DNA of 64,000 nucleotides from positions 558,001-622,000 of the forward strand of contig CAWDUQ010000001.1 of NCBI GenBank assembly GCA_963805495.1, read 5' to 3'. The notes under the pieces were generated by a model that ran no database searches, was not told where the DNA came from, and was given only the letters and a program-made list of their open reading frames with translations. Source of the stretch: DAHUXD01 sp963805495. Lineage in GTDB: Bacteria > Acidobacteriota > Thermoanaerobaculia > UBA5066 > Gp7-AA6. Positions 1 to 8,935 of this stretch are shown piece after piece; the stretch's first letter is position 1; each line of letters begins with the position of its first letter. The position numbers were made by a program, and so were the translations under genes.

Positions 1-684
1 AACACGGGCAACTCGCCCGACGTGAGCCCCGCGGAGTGGGGCCTGATCGCCGAGAAGGGTGCCGACGGCGCCGCGGGCGCCGATGGTGCCCAGGGTCCGG
101 CGGGTCCCGACGGGCCTCAGGGCGCGACTGGCGCCACGGGTGCGACGGGTGCGACGGGTGCGCAGGGTCCCCCGGGCGCGGCCGGTGCCACGGGTGCGAC
201 GGGTGCTCAGGGCCCGATCGGCCCGGTCGGGCCGCAGGGTCCCATCGGCCCTCAGGGGCCCCAGGGTGATCCGGGACCCGCCGGCACCGGCGCCGCGGTG
301 TTCTCGAGCCGGCACTCCTTCGATCTCGGCAACAGTGCGGGAAGCCGTTACTTCAGCCCGATCCACGTCGACGACTCAGGGACGGAGTCCTTCGGCGTCC
401 TCGGCGTCGTGCCGACGGCGTGCACGATGAGCACGCTCGTTGTCCGGGTCAGCAGCACCTTCGACGTCGGAGTAACCGGAACGTTCACGCTCCGCAAGGG
501 CTCGTCGCTCGCGAGCATGGCCGACACGGCGATCACGTGCGCCGTCACGGGCGCCGTGCCCACGTGCACCGGCACCGGCTCGGTCTCGATGAATGCGACC
601 GATCTCTTCGGACTGCGACTCGACTACACCTCCGGATCGACCGGCAGCAGCGACTATTTCCTCATCTCACTCGCCTGCCAGTAG
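1..684 (+). CDS. Collagen-like secreted protein, 5'-truncated by window edge
   Basis: The frame is open from base 1 (NTGNSPDVSPAEWGLIAEKG) so the gene begins outside the window; the GTG at 22 is internal. About 75 residues of Gly-X-Y collagen-like repeat (GATGATGAT, GPQGPIGPQGP) are followed by a C-terminal domain of about 120 residues with paired cysteines and a final CQ. That C-terminal domain resembles the one ending the gene at 4845-6035 (both start SFDLG, share CTM and end in a short Cys motif), so the two are paralogues. Such proteins are normally exported and fibrous; the signal peptide lies outside the window. Function unknown. A strong terminator follows. Confidence 0.8.
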   Translation, partial: NTGNSPDVSPAEWGLIAEKGADGAAGADGAQGPAGPDGPQGATGATGATGATGAQGPPGAAGATGATGAQGPIGPVGPQGPIGPQGPQGDPGPAGTGAAVFSSRHSFDLGNSAGSRYFSPIHVDDSGTESFGVLGVVPTACTMSTLVVRVSSTFDVGVTGTFTLRKGSSLASMADTAITCAVTGAVPTCTGTGSVSMNATDLFGLRLDYTSGSTGSSDYFLISLACQ

Positions 685-705
685 GCGGAATCGAGCGACT
701 CACGA

Positions 706-737
706 GGCCCGCCGCCCCATCGGGCGGCGGGCCTTTT
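706..737 (+). terminator. Rho-independent terminator
   Basis: A 12-bp GC-only stem (GGCCCGCCGCCC against GGGCGGCGGGCC) with a short loop is followed by TTTT. It sits 22 nt after the collagen-like gene. Confidence 0.85.
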
Positions 738-851
738 CCATTGGAGCGGGTCGCCTGGCGTGTCGCCTCGGGGGGCGGGATAGTGTCGGCCGATGGCGAT
801 GACGGCCTTCGACGAATCGCGAGCGGGTTCCGGGAGGTCGGTCCGAAGAGC

Positions 852-1397
852 ATGACTCTGACTTACGTTCTCGACCGCGACAACCGGGTCGTCTCCATCG
901 AAGGGCCCTGGGACGAGTTCGCGCGAGCGAACGGAGCACCCGGCCTCACGCGTCAGCGCGTCATCGGCGCCCTGCTGCTCGATTTCGTCACCGGGTCCGC
1001 GGCCCGGGAGCTCGTCGGCCGTCTTTTCGAGATTGCCCGCATGGGACCCGTGCGGCCGCTTCCCTTTCGCTGCGATTCGCCCTCCCGCCGCCGCTTCCTG
1101 CGCCTCGAGCTTCGCGCGCAGCCGGACAGCGCGTTGCGCTGCGACTCGATCCTCGAGCGTGAAGAGGAACGGGCGTTTCAGCCCTTGCTCGACCCGACCT
1201 CGCCCCGGGGGGCGGAGCTGGTTGTCGTCTGCAGCTGGTGCAAGAAAGTCCGCCTCGAGGGGGGCCGCTGGGCGGAGATCGACGAGGCCGCGGCACCCCT
1301 CCAGCTCTTCAGTCGGCCGGAGATGCCGGCGGTGAGCCACGGGGTTTGCGAGCCCTGCGCGGAGGCCGTCCGAAAGGCCTCGCGGCCCGAAGACTGA
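852..1397 (+). CDS. Stand-alone PAS-like protein with CSWCK...HGVCEPC zinc-type motif
   Basis: 181 residues. The N-terminal ~110 residues look like a degenerate PAS domain (YVLDRDNRVVSIEGPWDEFA, then LLLDFVTG). The C-terminus carries CSWCKKVR, a W..ID spacer and SHGVCEPCAE, a four-Cys module usually seen at the end of multidomain PAS/response-regulator sensor proteins, probably binding a metal or reporting redox state. Here it is a single small protein with no kinase or receiver domain. ATG 852 was chosen because the homology starts there and GGAGG lies upstream; the longer frame from 420 runs through the preceding gene. The function is inferred only as a sensory or accessory role near the kinase at 1528. 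Confidence 0.7.
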   Translation: MTLTYVLDRDNRVVSIEGPWDEFARANGAPGLTRQRVIGALLLDFVTGSAARELVGRLFEIARMGPVRPLPFRCDSPSRRRFLRLELRAQPDSALRCDSILEREEERAFQPLLDPTSPRGAELVVVCSWCKKVRLEGGRWAEIDEAAAPLQLFSRPEMPAVSHGVCEPCAEAVRKASRPED

Positions 1398-1446
1398 GCT
1401 CTCGAGCCCCCGGGAAGACGGACTGGCCGGGCCCTGGCCACCGAAG

Positions 1447-1463
1447 CGATGCATTTGAATCAG
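1447..1463 (+). promoter_or_regulatory. Copy A of recurrent 17-bp palindrome
   Basis: CGATGCATTTGAATCAG, an imperfect inverted repeat GATGCA-TT-TGMATC, 64 nt before the sensor kinase start. Four related copies occur in other intergenic regions of the window. Probable operator; the cognate regulator is unknown. Confidence 0.5.
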
Positions 1464-1527
1464 CCGCGAACGGAGTTTCCGGGGCTACTCTTCGTTTGTG
1501 CACTCCCGCTGAGCGCCGCACGCTCGA

Positions 1528-4500
1528 ATGCCATCATTCGACGAGCGGAAGGACATTTACGGCAAGCCGTGGTTCTCGCGGATCGTTCTCGCTGTGTTCG
1601 GCGCGCTCCTGGCGTCGGTCGTGGCGTTTCAGGCCTTCGTCGCGATGCCGCGCGCGCGCGCGGAGGTGATCGAGCAATGGCGCGGCCGGCTCTCTGGAAT
1701 GGCGGACGATCGGCGGGCCGCCATCGAAAATTGGCTTGAGGCCGGCCTCAGCGACGCGGAAGCCGCCGCGGCGTTTCCGTCGGCCATCTCGCTCGGATCG
1801 AGTCCCGAGGCGCGGGAGCACTTTGGCCGGGTGCTTTCGGCGATCGCCCGCGCCAAGGGCTACGGCGGAGGCTGGGTCATCGGCCCCGGAGGTGAAATCG
1901 TGGTCGCGGCCGAGGGGAGCCAGTCGCCCGGCCAGGCGATTTTGAAGAAGCTCGCAGAGCGCATCGACGGCGGAGAGTCGGTGCTGGAGATGCGCGCTCC
2001 GACCGGGCAGGAGATTTCGGCGTTTTTCACGGCGCACATCCGGAATTCCGCAAGGGGCGGCCGCATCGAGGGCTTCGTCGTTTTCCGGGACGACCCGGCG
2101 AGGTTTCTCTTTCCGCTTCTCCAATCCGAACCCGTGCCGACGGTGACCGGCGAGGCGCTCGTGGTGCGCGCCGACGGCGGAGACATTCTCTTCCTGGGGC
2201 CGCTGCGGCATCGGCCGGACCAGCCGCTGACGTTTCGGGTTCCCGCCACTCCGCGCCTGGCGGCAGTCGCGGCAATCGGCTCCCGGAACGAGTTCGGCGA
2301 ATTCGTCGATTACCGGGACGTGCCCGTCTTTGCCGCGACCCGCAGCATCCTCGGAGCGCCGTGGGGTCTCGTCGTGAAGGTGGACCGGGAAGAGGCGCTC
2401 GGCCCGTACCGGGCGTCCGTGCGCGAAGAGCTCAAGTTTCTCGCGGCGCTCGTGCTCGGCCTCGGCGGCCTGGCTTTCGGGTTCTGGCGCTCCCGGCAGA
2501 TGTTGTACGAGATGCAGATTCTCCGGGGCCGTACCCGCTTCGCGGAGCTCCTCGATCGCGCGCACGATCCGGTGCTCTTCCTCGGGCCGGACCTTCGGAT
2601 TCGCGAGGTGAATCGCCGGGCCGAGGACTTCTACGGGTATGGTCGGGGAGAGATGGCGGGCCTCCACGCGGTCCACGATCTTTGCTTTGCGGAGAAGCGT
2701 TCCGCCGTGGCCGGCGCGATCGAGTCCTTCGAGCGCTCGGGCAGCGCGATATTTTCGACCGTCCATTGCCGGAAGGACGGGACCCGAGTCGCCGTCGAGG
2801 TGAGCATCAGCCGGTTCACCGTCGAGGGGGAGTCCGGGAGTGTCGCGATCATCCGCGACGTGGAAGCCCGCGAGCAGGTGCTCGCCGAGCTGAGGCGCAC
2901 GACGGCGACCCTCGGCGCCCTGGTCGAGTCCTCGCCCCTCGCGATCCTCACGATCGGCGCCGACGAAAGGGTCGGCCTGTGGAATCCCGCGGCGGAAGCG
3001 CTGCTCGGCTGGACTTCCGACGACGTGCGAGGCCGGGTCCTGCCGGTCATTCCCGAGAACAAGGCCGTGCTCGATGGTTTGAAGGATCGCGTGCTCGGAG
3101 GCGAAACGTTTGCCGGCATGGAGCTCATCGGGCGGCACCGGAAGGACGGGACCGTCGTCGACCTCAGTCTTTCCGCGGCCCCGATTCGCGACCCCGGGGG
3201 AGCCACGTTGATCCTCTGCATCGCGGAGGACATCACCGCGCGGCGCGCCCGCGAGGCCGAGCTGCGAAAGCTCTGGCGTGCCGTGGAGCAAAGTCCCGTA
3301 TCCGTCCTCATTACCGATGTTCACGGGAACATCGAGTACGTCAATCCACGCTTCACGGCGACCAGCGGATACAGCCGGGCCGAGGCGCTCGGGAAGAATC
3401 CCCGGATCCTGAAGTCGGGCGAGATGCCCGACGAGGTCTACCTGGCGCTCTGGCAGGCGCTTGCGTCGGGCAAGGAGTGGCGCGGGGAGCTCTTGAATCG
3501 GCGCAAGGACGGGGAGCTCTACTGGGAGGACGCGTCGATCTCCCCGATCATGGACGAACGGGGGAATGTCACCAATTTCCTGGCGGTCAAGGAGGACATC
3601 ACCGCCCGCAAATCACTGGAGGCCCAGTTCCGGCAGGCGCAGAAGATGGAAGCGGTCGGGCGCCTGGCGGGCGGGATCGCTCACGACTTCAACAACCTGC
3701 TGACCGTCATATCCGGCTACACCTCGCTCCTTCTCCGGGACGCGGTCAAGGACTCGCGGCCCGAGATGGCGCTCGGCGAGATCGAGGCCGCCTCGAAGCG
3801 AGCGGCCGCCCTGACTCAGCAGCTCCTGGCCTTCGGCCGGCGCCAGATGATGCAGCCTCGGCCCGTGAGCCTCGGCGCCGTGGTGTTCGATCTCGAAAAG
3901 ATGCTTCGCCGCCTGATCGGCGAGGACGTCACGCTCGCGGTGTCGGCGTCCCCGGGTCTCGGCACGGTCGTCGTCGACCCCGGCCAGATCGAGCAGGTCC
4001 TCCTCAACCTCGCCGTCAACGCGCGGGACGCCATGCCGGCGGGAGGAGGGCTCGCGATCGAGACGTCGAACGTCTCGATCGACGAGGCCGCGGCGAGCTC
4101 CATGCCGGGGCTCGTTCCCGGCGAGTACGTCCTGCTGTCGGTCCGGGACACGGGGCATGGAATTGCCCCCGAGGTTTTCCCTCACATCTTCGAGCCGTTC
4201 TTCACGACGAAGGAAAAGGGCAAGGGCACCGGGCTCGGCCTCGCGACCGTGTACGGAATCGTCAAGCAGAGCGGTGGAGGCATCTATATCGACACGTCGG
4301 TGGGGCACGGTACGACCTTCAGGATCTATCTGCCGCGCGTGGCCGGCCCGCCGTCCGGCTCGCCGGCTGCGCTCGTCGAAGGGTCGGTCCCCGGGGGCTC
4401 GGAGACGATCATGCTCGTCGAGGACGAGGACGGCGTCCGAAACATCGTGACGCGGCTGCTGGAGGATTTCGGCTACCGCGTGATCCCGATCGCGGGTCCG

Positions 4501-4776
4501 CTCGATGCCATCGCCCGCCTGTCCGCCAGCGACGGCGGCGTCGCCCTGGTGCTGACCGACGTCGTGATGCCGCACATGGACGGCCGGACGATGGCGCTGC
4601 GAATGCGCAAGAAGCGGCCGGGCCTGAAGTTTCTGTTCATGACCGGTTACACCCCCGACGAAACCATGCGCGCCGGCATTCGCGGCGACGGTTCCGCGGT
4701 CCTCCAGAAGCCGTTCCGGCCCGAGCAGCTCGCTCGCCGGGTCCGCGAGGCGCTGGACGCGCCGGCCGCGGACTGA
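1528..4776 (+). CDS. Membrane hybrid sensor histidine kinase with three PAS domains
   Basis: 1082 residues. A membrane segment at about 17-38, an extracytoplasmic sensor region of about 260 residues (Cache-like by size and position), and a second membrane segment at about 302-321. Three PAS domains follow (about 334-440, 461-575, 581-695; the third has the NPRILKSG signature). HisKA has its phosphoacceptor His near 718 in GGIAHDFNN, followed by an HATPase_c domain with GTGLGLATVYGIVKQSGG. A C-terminal receiver domain starts near 957 with the Asp in LVLTDVVMP near 1011. The kinase would sense an external signal, autophosphorylate and pass phosphate to its own receiver. No response regulator with an output domain is adjacent on this strand, so its partner is unknown. 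Monocistronic by context. Confidence 0.92.
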   Translation: MPSFDERKDIYGKPWFSRIVLAVFGALLASVVAFQAFVAMPRARAEVIEQWRGRLSGMADDRRAAIENWLEAGLSDAEAAAAFPSAISLGSSPEAREHFGRVLSAIARAKGYGGGWVIGPGGEIVVAAEGSQSPGQAILKKLAERIDGGESVLEMRAPTGQEISAFFTAHIRNSARGGRIEGFVVFRDDPARFLFPLLQSEPVPTVTGEALVVRADGGDILFLGPLRHRPDQPLTFRVPATPRLAAVAAIGSRNEFGEFVDYRDVPVFAATRSILGAPWGLVVKVDREEALGPYRASVREELKFLAALVLGLGGLAFGFWRSRQMLYEMQILRGRTRFAELLDRAHDPVLFLGPDLRIREVNRRAEDFYGYGRGEMAGLHAVHDLCFAEKRSAVAGAIESFERSGSAIFSTVHCRKDGTRVAVEVSISRFTVEGESGSVAIIRDVEAREQVLAELRRTTATLGALVESSPLAILTIGADERVGLWNPAAEALLGWTSDDVRGRVLPVIPENKAVLDGLKDRVLGGETFAGMELIGRHRKDGTVVDLSLSAAPIRDPGGATLILCIAEDITARRAREAELRKLWRAVEQSPVSVLITDVHGNIEYVNPRFTATSGYSRAEALGKNPRILKSGEMPDEVYLALWQALASGKEWRGELLNRRKDGELYWEDASISPIMDERGNVTNFLAVKEDITARKSLEAQFRQAQKMEAVGRLAGGIAHDFNNLLTVISGYTSLLLRDAVKDSRPEMALGEIEAASKRAAALTQQLLAFGRRQMMQPRPVSLGAVVFDLEKMLRRLIGEDVTLAVSASPGLGTVVVDPGQIEQVLLNLAVNARDAMPAGGGLAIETSNVSIDEAAASSMPGLVPGEYVLLSVRDTGHGIAPEVFPHIFEPFFTTKEKGKGTGLGLATVYGIVKQSGGGIYIDTSVGHGTTFRIYLPRVAGPPSGSPAALVEGSVPGGSETIMLVEDEDGVRNIVTRLLEDFGYRVIPIAGPLDAIARLSASDGGVALVLTDVVMPHMDGRTMALRMRKKRPGLKFLFMTGYTPDETMRAGIRGDGSAVLQKPFRPEQLARRVREALDAPAAD

Positions 4777-4787
4777 GCGTCGCCCCG

Positions 4788-4821
4788 AAAAAAGAGATCC
4801 CGCCGCCACTCGGGCGGCGGG
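4788..4821 (-). terminator. Rho-independent terminator of the collagen-like gene
   Basis: On the minus strand a perfect 9-bp stem CCCGCCGCC/GGCGGCGGG with a 5-nt loop is followed by ATCTCTTTTTT. It ends transcription of the gene at 4845-6035 and may also hinder read-through from the convergent kinase gene. Confidence 0.85.
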
Positions 4822-4844
4822 AGCAGGAGGGAGCGGGGCCCGGA

Positions 4845-6035
4845 TCAGTCGCAGACGAGCGCGATGTGCGCGTCGTGGTGTTCCGGTGACAGTCCGCCGC
4901 CGATGACGGCCTTCAGAGCGATCAGCTCGCCGGCGTTGACGGGGATCGAGGCGGTTGCGGAACAGGACTGGCTGCCTCCGGGAACGATGCAGGAGAGGAC
5001 CGTGTCCGCGAGGTCCGTCACGAACTGATCTCCGATGATCTCGAAGTACGTGCCCGTGAGAAGAGTGAATTCTTCGGATCCTTCGGGGTCGACGCGCGAG
5101 GAGATGAAGACGAGGATGCTCGTCATGGTGCACGGCTTGGGAATCAGCGCGATCTCGGGTCCGTGCTCTTCCTCGTGGGTCCAGCCCCCGAGCGGGCTCA
5201 TGTAGAAGGTGCCGTTGAGATCGCCGAGATCGAAAGACCCCTGGAATTCCCCGACGCTTCCGGCCGCTCCCTGAGGCCCGGCCGGCCCGACGTCTCCCGC
5301 CGGACCTGTGGAGCCCTGCGGACCGGTCGAGCCGTCGATCCCCGAAGGACCTGGCGGGCCCATCGGGCCGGCGATCGAAGAGGCGCTCAGCGTGAGGACC
5401 CCGCCCTCGGGATTGATGCTGATGTTCTCGCCCGCCGCCAGAGTCAGGTCGCCCGAGAGACCATTGACCGAAGAGACGAGTGAGCCGCCGAAGTACCCGT
5501 TGACGTCGATGATGAGGTCGGTGCCCAGGCCCGAGACTTCCGCGGTGATTGCGCCGCCGACGCCGAGGCCGACGACGACACTGTTCGCGACAACTTGTCC
5601 GAACGTGTAGTTGAGACTGGAGGTACCGGGGCGCGGCACGCCCGCGGGATACAACGTGAGGTAGCCCATCCCATTCGTCCGCACGACGGTGAAGTTGAAC
5701 GAGACCGCGGCGGCATCCTCGGGCACGCCGCACTGCCCGGCGGCCGTGAAATTGCGCGCATTGCCGGGAGACATCGACGGAGGTCCAAACTCCCCGTCGA
5801 AGCCGTTGCCGCGGGTGTCCGCGAGGCGGCACGGGCTCAACGCCACGAACGGCACCGCGCGCACGAAGGTGGCGCCGTTGCCTGCCTTCGGGGTCTTTGC
5901 AGCCCCGGGGCCGGCCGTCCAGGTCGCGGGCGCGGGCCAGTTTCCAACCTCGGCCGTTTTGGTCTGCGCGAGCATGAACCCCGGAACGAGAATCGGCAGA
6001 AGGCTGGCGAGAACGGTTCTGAGCGGGCGTCCCAT
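4845..6035 (-). CDS. Secreted protein with PCRLADTR domain, collagen-like linker and C-terminal domain
   Basis: 396 residues. The start at 6035 is set by AAGGAG eight bases upstream and a signal peptide (RTVLASLLPILVPGFMLAQ). A domain of about 150 residues begins FVALSPCRLADTRGNG and ends LIIDVNGYFGG; this beta-rich module is frequent in acidobacterial exported proteins. A short collagen-like stretch follows (GPMGPPGPSGIDGSTGPQG), then a C-terminal domain of about 125 residues ending LVCD that is paralogous to the protein at 1-684. It is probably a surface or extracellular structural protein. The substrate or partner is not evident. Confidence 0.85.
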   Translation of the reverse strand: MGRPLRTVLASLLPILVPGFMLAQTKTAEVGNWPAPATWTAGPGAAKTPKAGNGATFVRAVPFVALSPCRLADTRGNGFDGEFGPPSMSPGNARNFTAAGQCGVPEDAAAVSFNFTVVRTNGMGYLTLYPAGVPRPGTSSLNYTFGQVVANSVVVGLGVGGAITAEVSGLGTDLIIDVNGYFGGSLVSSVNGLSGDLTLAAGENISINPEGGVLTLSASSIAGPMGPPGPSGIDGSTGPQGSTGPAGDVGPAGPQGAAGSVGEFQGSFDLGDLNGTFYMSPLGGWTHEEEHGPEIALIPKPCTMTSILVFISSRVDPEGSEEFTLLTGTYFEIIGDQFVTDLADTVLSCIVPGGSQSCSATASIPVNAGELIALKAVIGGGLSPEHHDAHIALVCD

Positions 6036-6253
6036 ACGAAACTCCTTCGTTTGAACTCGGCGACATGCACGAGCGTCTTGTCTGCCGATCTCAAGCGCAA
6101 CGGGCGTGCCACGGGTGCGGCGATGAGCCAAACCATTGCGAAGAATGCACTTCCCTGGGATTTCGCCGCGGCCCGAAAGGCGATCCATCGGCCGCGGTCA
6201 AAAAAATCGAACGCCCCGGGTGGAGATTCTTGGACGAGAGACGGCGCCGTGGC

Positions 6254-7375
6254 TCAGAGGAGCCAGGCGAGCTCGTCGCGCGGGACGGACGTGGTGGAGG
6301 AAGAAGCCCCCGGCCTCTCGGAGCGGGAGACGGCTGCGAGGGGCCGCCCCTTCGGCTCCGGGATCGACTCGAGCACCGCGCGAAACTCCCCGAACAGAGC
6401 GGCGTCCCACCAACCCCTGCGAACCTCGTCACCCATGATCCCGAGGGCGTTTTCGCGATCGAGCGGGGGACGGTAGACGCGCGCCATCGAGAGCGCGTCG
6501 AAGACGTCGGCGATCGTGGTGATGCGGGCGAGCAGCGGGATTTCTTCGCCCTGGAGACCGTCCGGGTAGCCCGACCCGTCCATGCGCTCGTGGTGGTGGT
6601 AGACGATGGGGATCGTGGCGGCGAACGTCTTCATGTTGATCAGCAGATCGCGGCCGCGCACCGGGTGGCTTCGAATCTCGGCGATTTCGTCCGCGTCGAG
6701 CGGGCCCGGCTTGCGGAGGATGCTGTCGCGGACGGCGATCTTCCCGATGTCGTGGACGAGGCCGCCGCGCTCGAGTGTTCGGAGCGCGTCGGCTTCGAGG
6801 CCGATGCGCTCGCCGAGAAGGACGGCGGACCGTGACACGCGGGAACTGTGGCCGTACGTCGAGGGATCGCGGGCGTCGATGATCCGCGCGAGCGAGATCA
6901 GGACGTCCTCGGCGCTCTCGAGCGCATCCGTCGCCGCCTTCAGGTCGAGCAATGCCCGCACGCGCGCGATCAGTTCCTCGGGCGAAAAGGGTTTCGCGAG
7001 AAAGTCGGTGACGCCGCTCTCGATCGCTCGCAGCTTTCCGGCGGGAGTAGCGTCGCCGGTGATCATCACGACCGGCGTCAGACGCGTCTCGGGCCGGGAC
7101 CGCAGGTCGGTGATCACGTCGAAACCGCTGCGGCTCGGCAGGTGCATGTCGACGAGAACGAGGTCGGGGCGGTAGGCCGCGATCGAGTCGAGCCCTTGCT
7201 CCGCCGAAGCCGCCGTTCGGAGCTCGTATCCTTCGGGCGCGAGCAGAAAGGCGATCAGCCGGCGGATCGCGTCGTCGTCGTCGATGACGAGGATCCGCGG
7301 GCGCGGGCGGGCAAGGGGCGGCGAAGGGCTCGGGCCCCTGCTTTCTGCCTTGAGCGTCGTTGCAACCTGAATCAT
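6254..7375 (-). CDS. Response regulator with HD-GYP domain (putative c-di-GMP phosphodiesterase)
   Basis: 373 residues. The receiver domain spans about 27-145 with phosphoacceptor Asp76 (LVLVDMHLPS) and the Lys in FLAKPF. The HD-GYP domain follows, with YGHSSRVS, HDIGK (208-212) and HHERMDGSGYPDG (GYP at 269-271), the residues that define c-di-GMP-hydrolysing HD-GYP enzymes. A low-complexity tail of about 40 residues ends the protein. The start at 7375 is preceded by GAGGGATGAA; an ATG at 7380 runs into a stop at once. A sigma-54 promoter lies immediately upstream and the next gene encodes a sigma-54 activator, so its expression is probably controlled by that regulator. Confidence 0.92.
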   Translation of the reverse strand: MIQVATTLKAESRGPSPSPPLARPRPRILVIDDDDAIRRLIAFLLAPEGYELRTAASAEQGLDSIAAYRPDLVLVDMHLPSRSGFDVITDLRSRPETRLTPVVMITGDATPAGKLRAIESGVTDFLAKPFSPEELIARVRALLDLKAATDALESAEDVLISLARIIDARDPSTYGHSSRVSRSAVLLGERIGLEADALRTLERGGLVHDIGKIAVRDSILRKPGPLDADEIAEIRSHPVRGRDLLINMKTFAATIPIVYHHHERMDGSGYPDGLQGEEIPLLARITTIADVFDALSMARVYRPPLDRENALGIMGDEVRRGWWDAALFGEFRAVLESIPEPKGRPLAAVSRSERPGASSSTTSVPRDELAWLL

Positions 7376-7398
7376 TTCATCCCTCGGTGTGAGTCGGG

Positions 7399-7414
7399 AG
7401 CAACGCGGGTGCCA
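7399..7414 (-). promoter_or_regulatory. Sigma-54 (-24/-12) promoter
   Basis: On the minus strand the site reads TGGCACCCGCGTTGCT, matching TGGCAC-N5-TTGC with exact -24 GG / -12 GC spacing. The predicted start is about 13 nt before the ATG at 7375. Two CAAAAC direct repeats at 7420 and 7465 could be activator half-sites (weak). Confidence 0.7.
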
Positions 7415-7535
7415 TGAGACAAAACGCCCACAGCTGCCGTGGCTGCAACGGTTAGCTCGGGGGGCAAAACGGGCCCGCGCGGCCGGACGTCCGAATCTTG
7501 CGCCCGATGGTTCGAAGAATCCGACGGCCGCCGGC

Positions 7536-8933
7536 TCAGACCGGGCGGGTGATGCCGAGCCGTTTGAGCTTGTAGGCGAGGTCGCTGCGCGAGAGGCCGA
7601 GCTTGCGCGCCGCCTGAGCCGCGACGCCGCCGGAGGCCGCCAGGGCTTTCCGAACGACCGCCCGCTCGACCTCGTCCTCGAGAGCCCGCAGGTCGAAGCT
7701 CTCCGGAAGAGAGCCGATCCAGTTCTCGAACGGGTTGCCGTCGCTTCGAAGCGGCGAGGCGCCGGAAATCGGCAGATCGTCGGCCTCGATCTGTTCGCTT
7801 GGCGAAAGGATCGCGGCACGCTCGAGGATGTTGCGAAGCTCGCGGACGTTGCCCGGAAAGGCATAGCCCGAGAGCTTCTCGAGGGCCGCGGGCGAGAGAC
7901 GGACCGGGCGCGCTTTGAGCTCCCGGGCAATGTGGCCGAGCAGCTGCTCGGAGAGGGCCGGGAGGTCCTTGCGGCGTTCCCGGAGGGGGGGGACTTGAAG
8001 GGGAACGACGGCGAGCCGGTAGTAGAGGTCTTCGCGAAACTGCCCATCCCGAACGCGTTGAAGCAGGTCCCGGTGGGTCGCCACGACGATGCGGACGTCG
8101 ACGTGGCGGGGCTTCGCCGATCCGACCCTCACGACTTCGCCGGTCACGAGCACGCGCAGGAGCTTGGCCTGCAGGCCGAGCGACATCTCTCCCGCCTCGT
8201 CGAGGAAAAGCGTCCCGCCGTCCGCGGCCTCGAACACTCCGGGGCGCATACGGTCGGCTCCGGTGAAAGACCCGCGCTCGTGGCCGAAGAGCTCGCTTTC
8301 GAGCAGCGTCTCGGAAAATCCGGCGCAGTTGACCGGCAGAAAGAGCTTGTCGGCGCGGCTGCTGGATTCGTGAATCGCCCTGGCGACGAGCTCCTTGCCC
8401 GTCCCCGTCTCGCCCACGACGAGAACGGTGGCGTCGGTCCGGGCGATCCGGACGATCAATCGCCGCAGCTCGTTCATGATGGCGCTCGGGCCGACGAGCT
8501 GGCCGGTCGGCGAGAGTCGGCGCACCTGGCCCTTGAGCGATTCGTTTTCCCGCAGGAGCCGCGCGCGCTCCGCGGCGCGGTCGACGACCGCGAGGACCTG
8601 GTCGGCTTGAAACGGCTTGGTCAGAAAGTCGAAGGCCCCGGCTTTCATCGCGTCCACGGCGAGTTGGATCGTGCCGACGCCCGTCAGGAAAACCACGGGA
8701 ATGGTCGGGTCGCATTCCCGGGCCGCCGTCAGCACGTCGAGGCCGGTTCCGTCCGGCATCTGCTGGTCGGTGACGACGACGTCGACCTCGCCGGAAGCGA
8801 GGACCTTCCGGGCCTGGCCGACGCCGTTCGCCTCCTCGATCTCCCGGCGGGGATCCTCGAGGATCGACTGCAGGAGCCGCCGGACCGCGGGCTCGTCGTC
8901 GACGATGAGAATACGCGACAGGCGGCGTGCCAC
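7536..8933 (-). CDS. NtrC-family sigma-54-dependent response regulator
   Basis: 465 residues from a GTG start two bases after the stop of the upstream kinase gene. The receiver domain has phosphoacceptor Asp56 (VVVTDQQMPDG). The AAA+ domain has Walker A GETGTGKE (174-181), the sigma-54 contact loop GSFTGA (221-226, Ser replacing the usual Ala) and Walker B GGTLFLDEAGE (239-249). A C-terminal Fis-type helix-turn-helix (AARKLGLSRSDLAYKLKRLG) completes the protein. It is probably phosphorylated by the hybrid kinase just upstream and activates the sigma-54 promoter at 7399-7414. Other targets cannot be seen. Confidence 0.93.
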   Translation of the reverse strand: MARRLSRILIVDDEPAVRRLLQSILEDPRREIEEANGVGQARKVLASGEVDVVVTDQQMPDGTGLDVLTAARECDPTIPVVFLTGVGTIQLAVDAMKAGAFDFLTKPFQADQVLAVVDRAAERARLLRENESLKGQVRRLSPTGQLVGPSAIMNELRRLIVRIARTDATVLVVGETGTGKELVARAIHESSSRADKLFLPVNCAGFSETLLESELFGHERGSFTGADRMRPGVFEAADGGTLFLDEAGEMSLGLQAKLLRVLVTGEVVRVGSAKPRHVDVRIVVATHRDLLQRVRDGQFREDLYYRLAVVPLQVPPLRERRKDLPALSEQLLGHIARELKARPVRLSPAALEKLSGYAFPGNVRELRNILERAAILSPSEQIEADDLPISGASPLRSDGNPFENWIGSLPESFDLRALEDEVERAVVRKALAASGGVAAQAARKLGLSRSDLAYKLKRLGITRPV

Positions 8934-8935
8934 GG

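Noticed and set aside
420..851. N-terminal extension of the CSWCK-motif gene to position 420
   Set aside because: The extension crosses the preceding gene and its terminator and has no protein-like composition.
2361..4889. Long plus-strand frame inside the sensor kinase gene
   Set aside because: Arg/Gly/Ala-rich translation in an alternative frame of a gene with clear PAS, kinase and receiver domains.
7376..7535. c-di-GMP riboswitch before the HD-GYP gene
   Set aside because: The spacer does not show the conserved GEMM core, and the sigma-54 promoter leaves only about 13 nt of leader.
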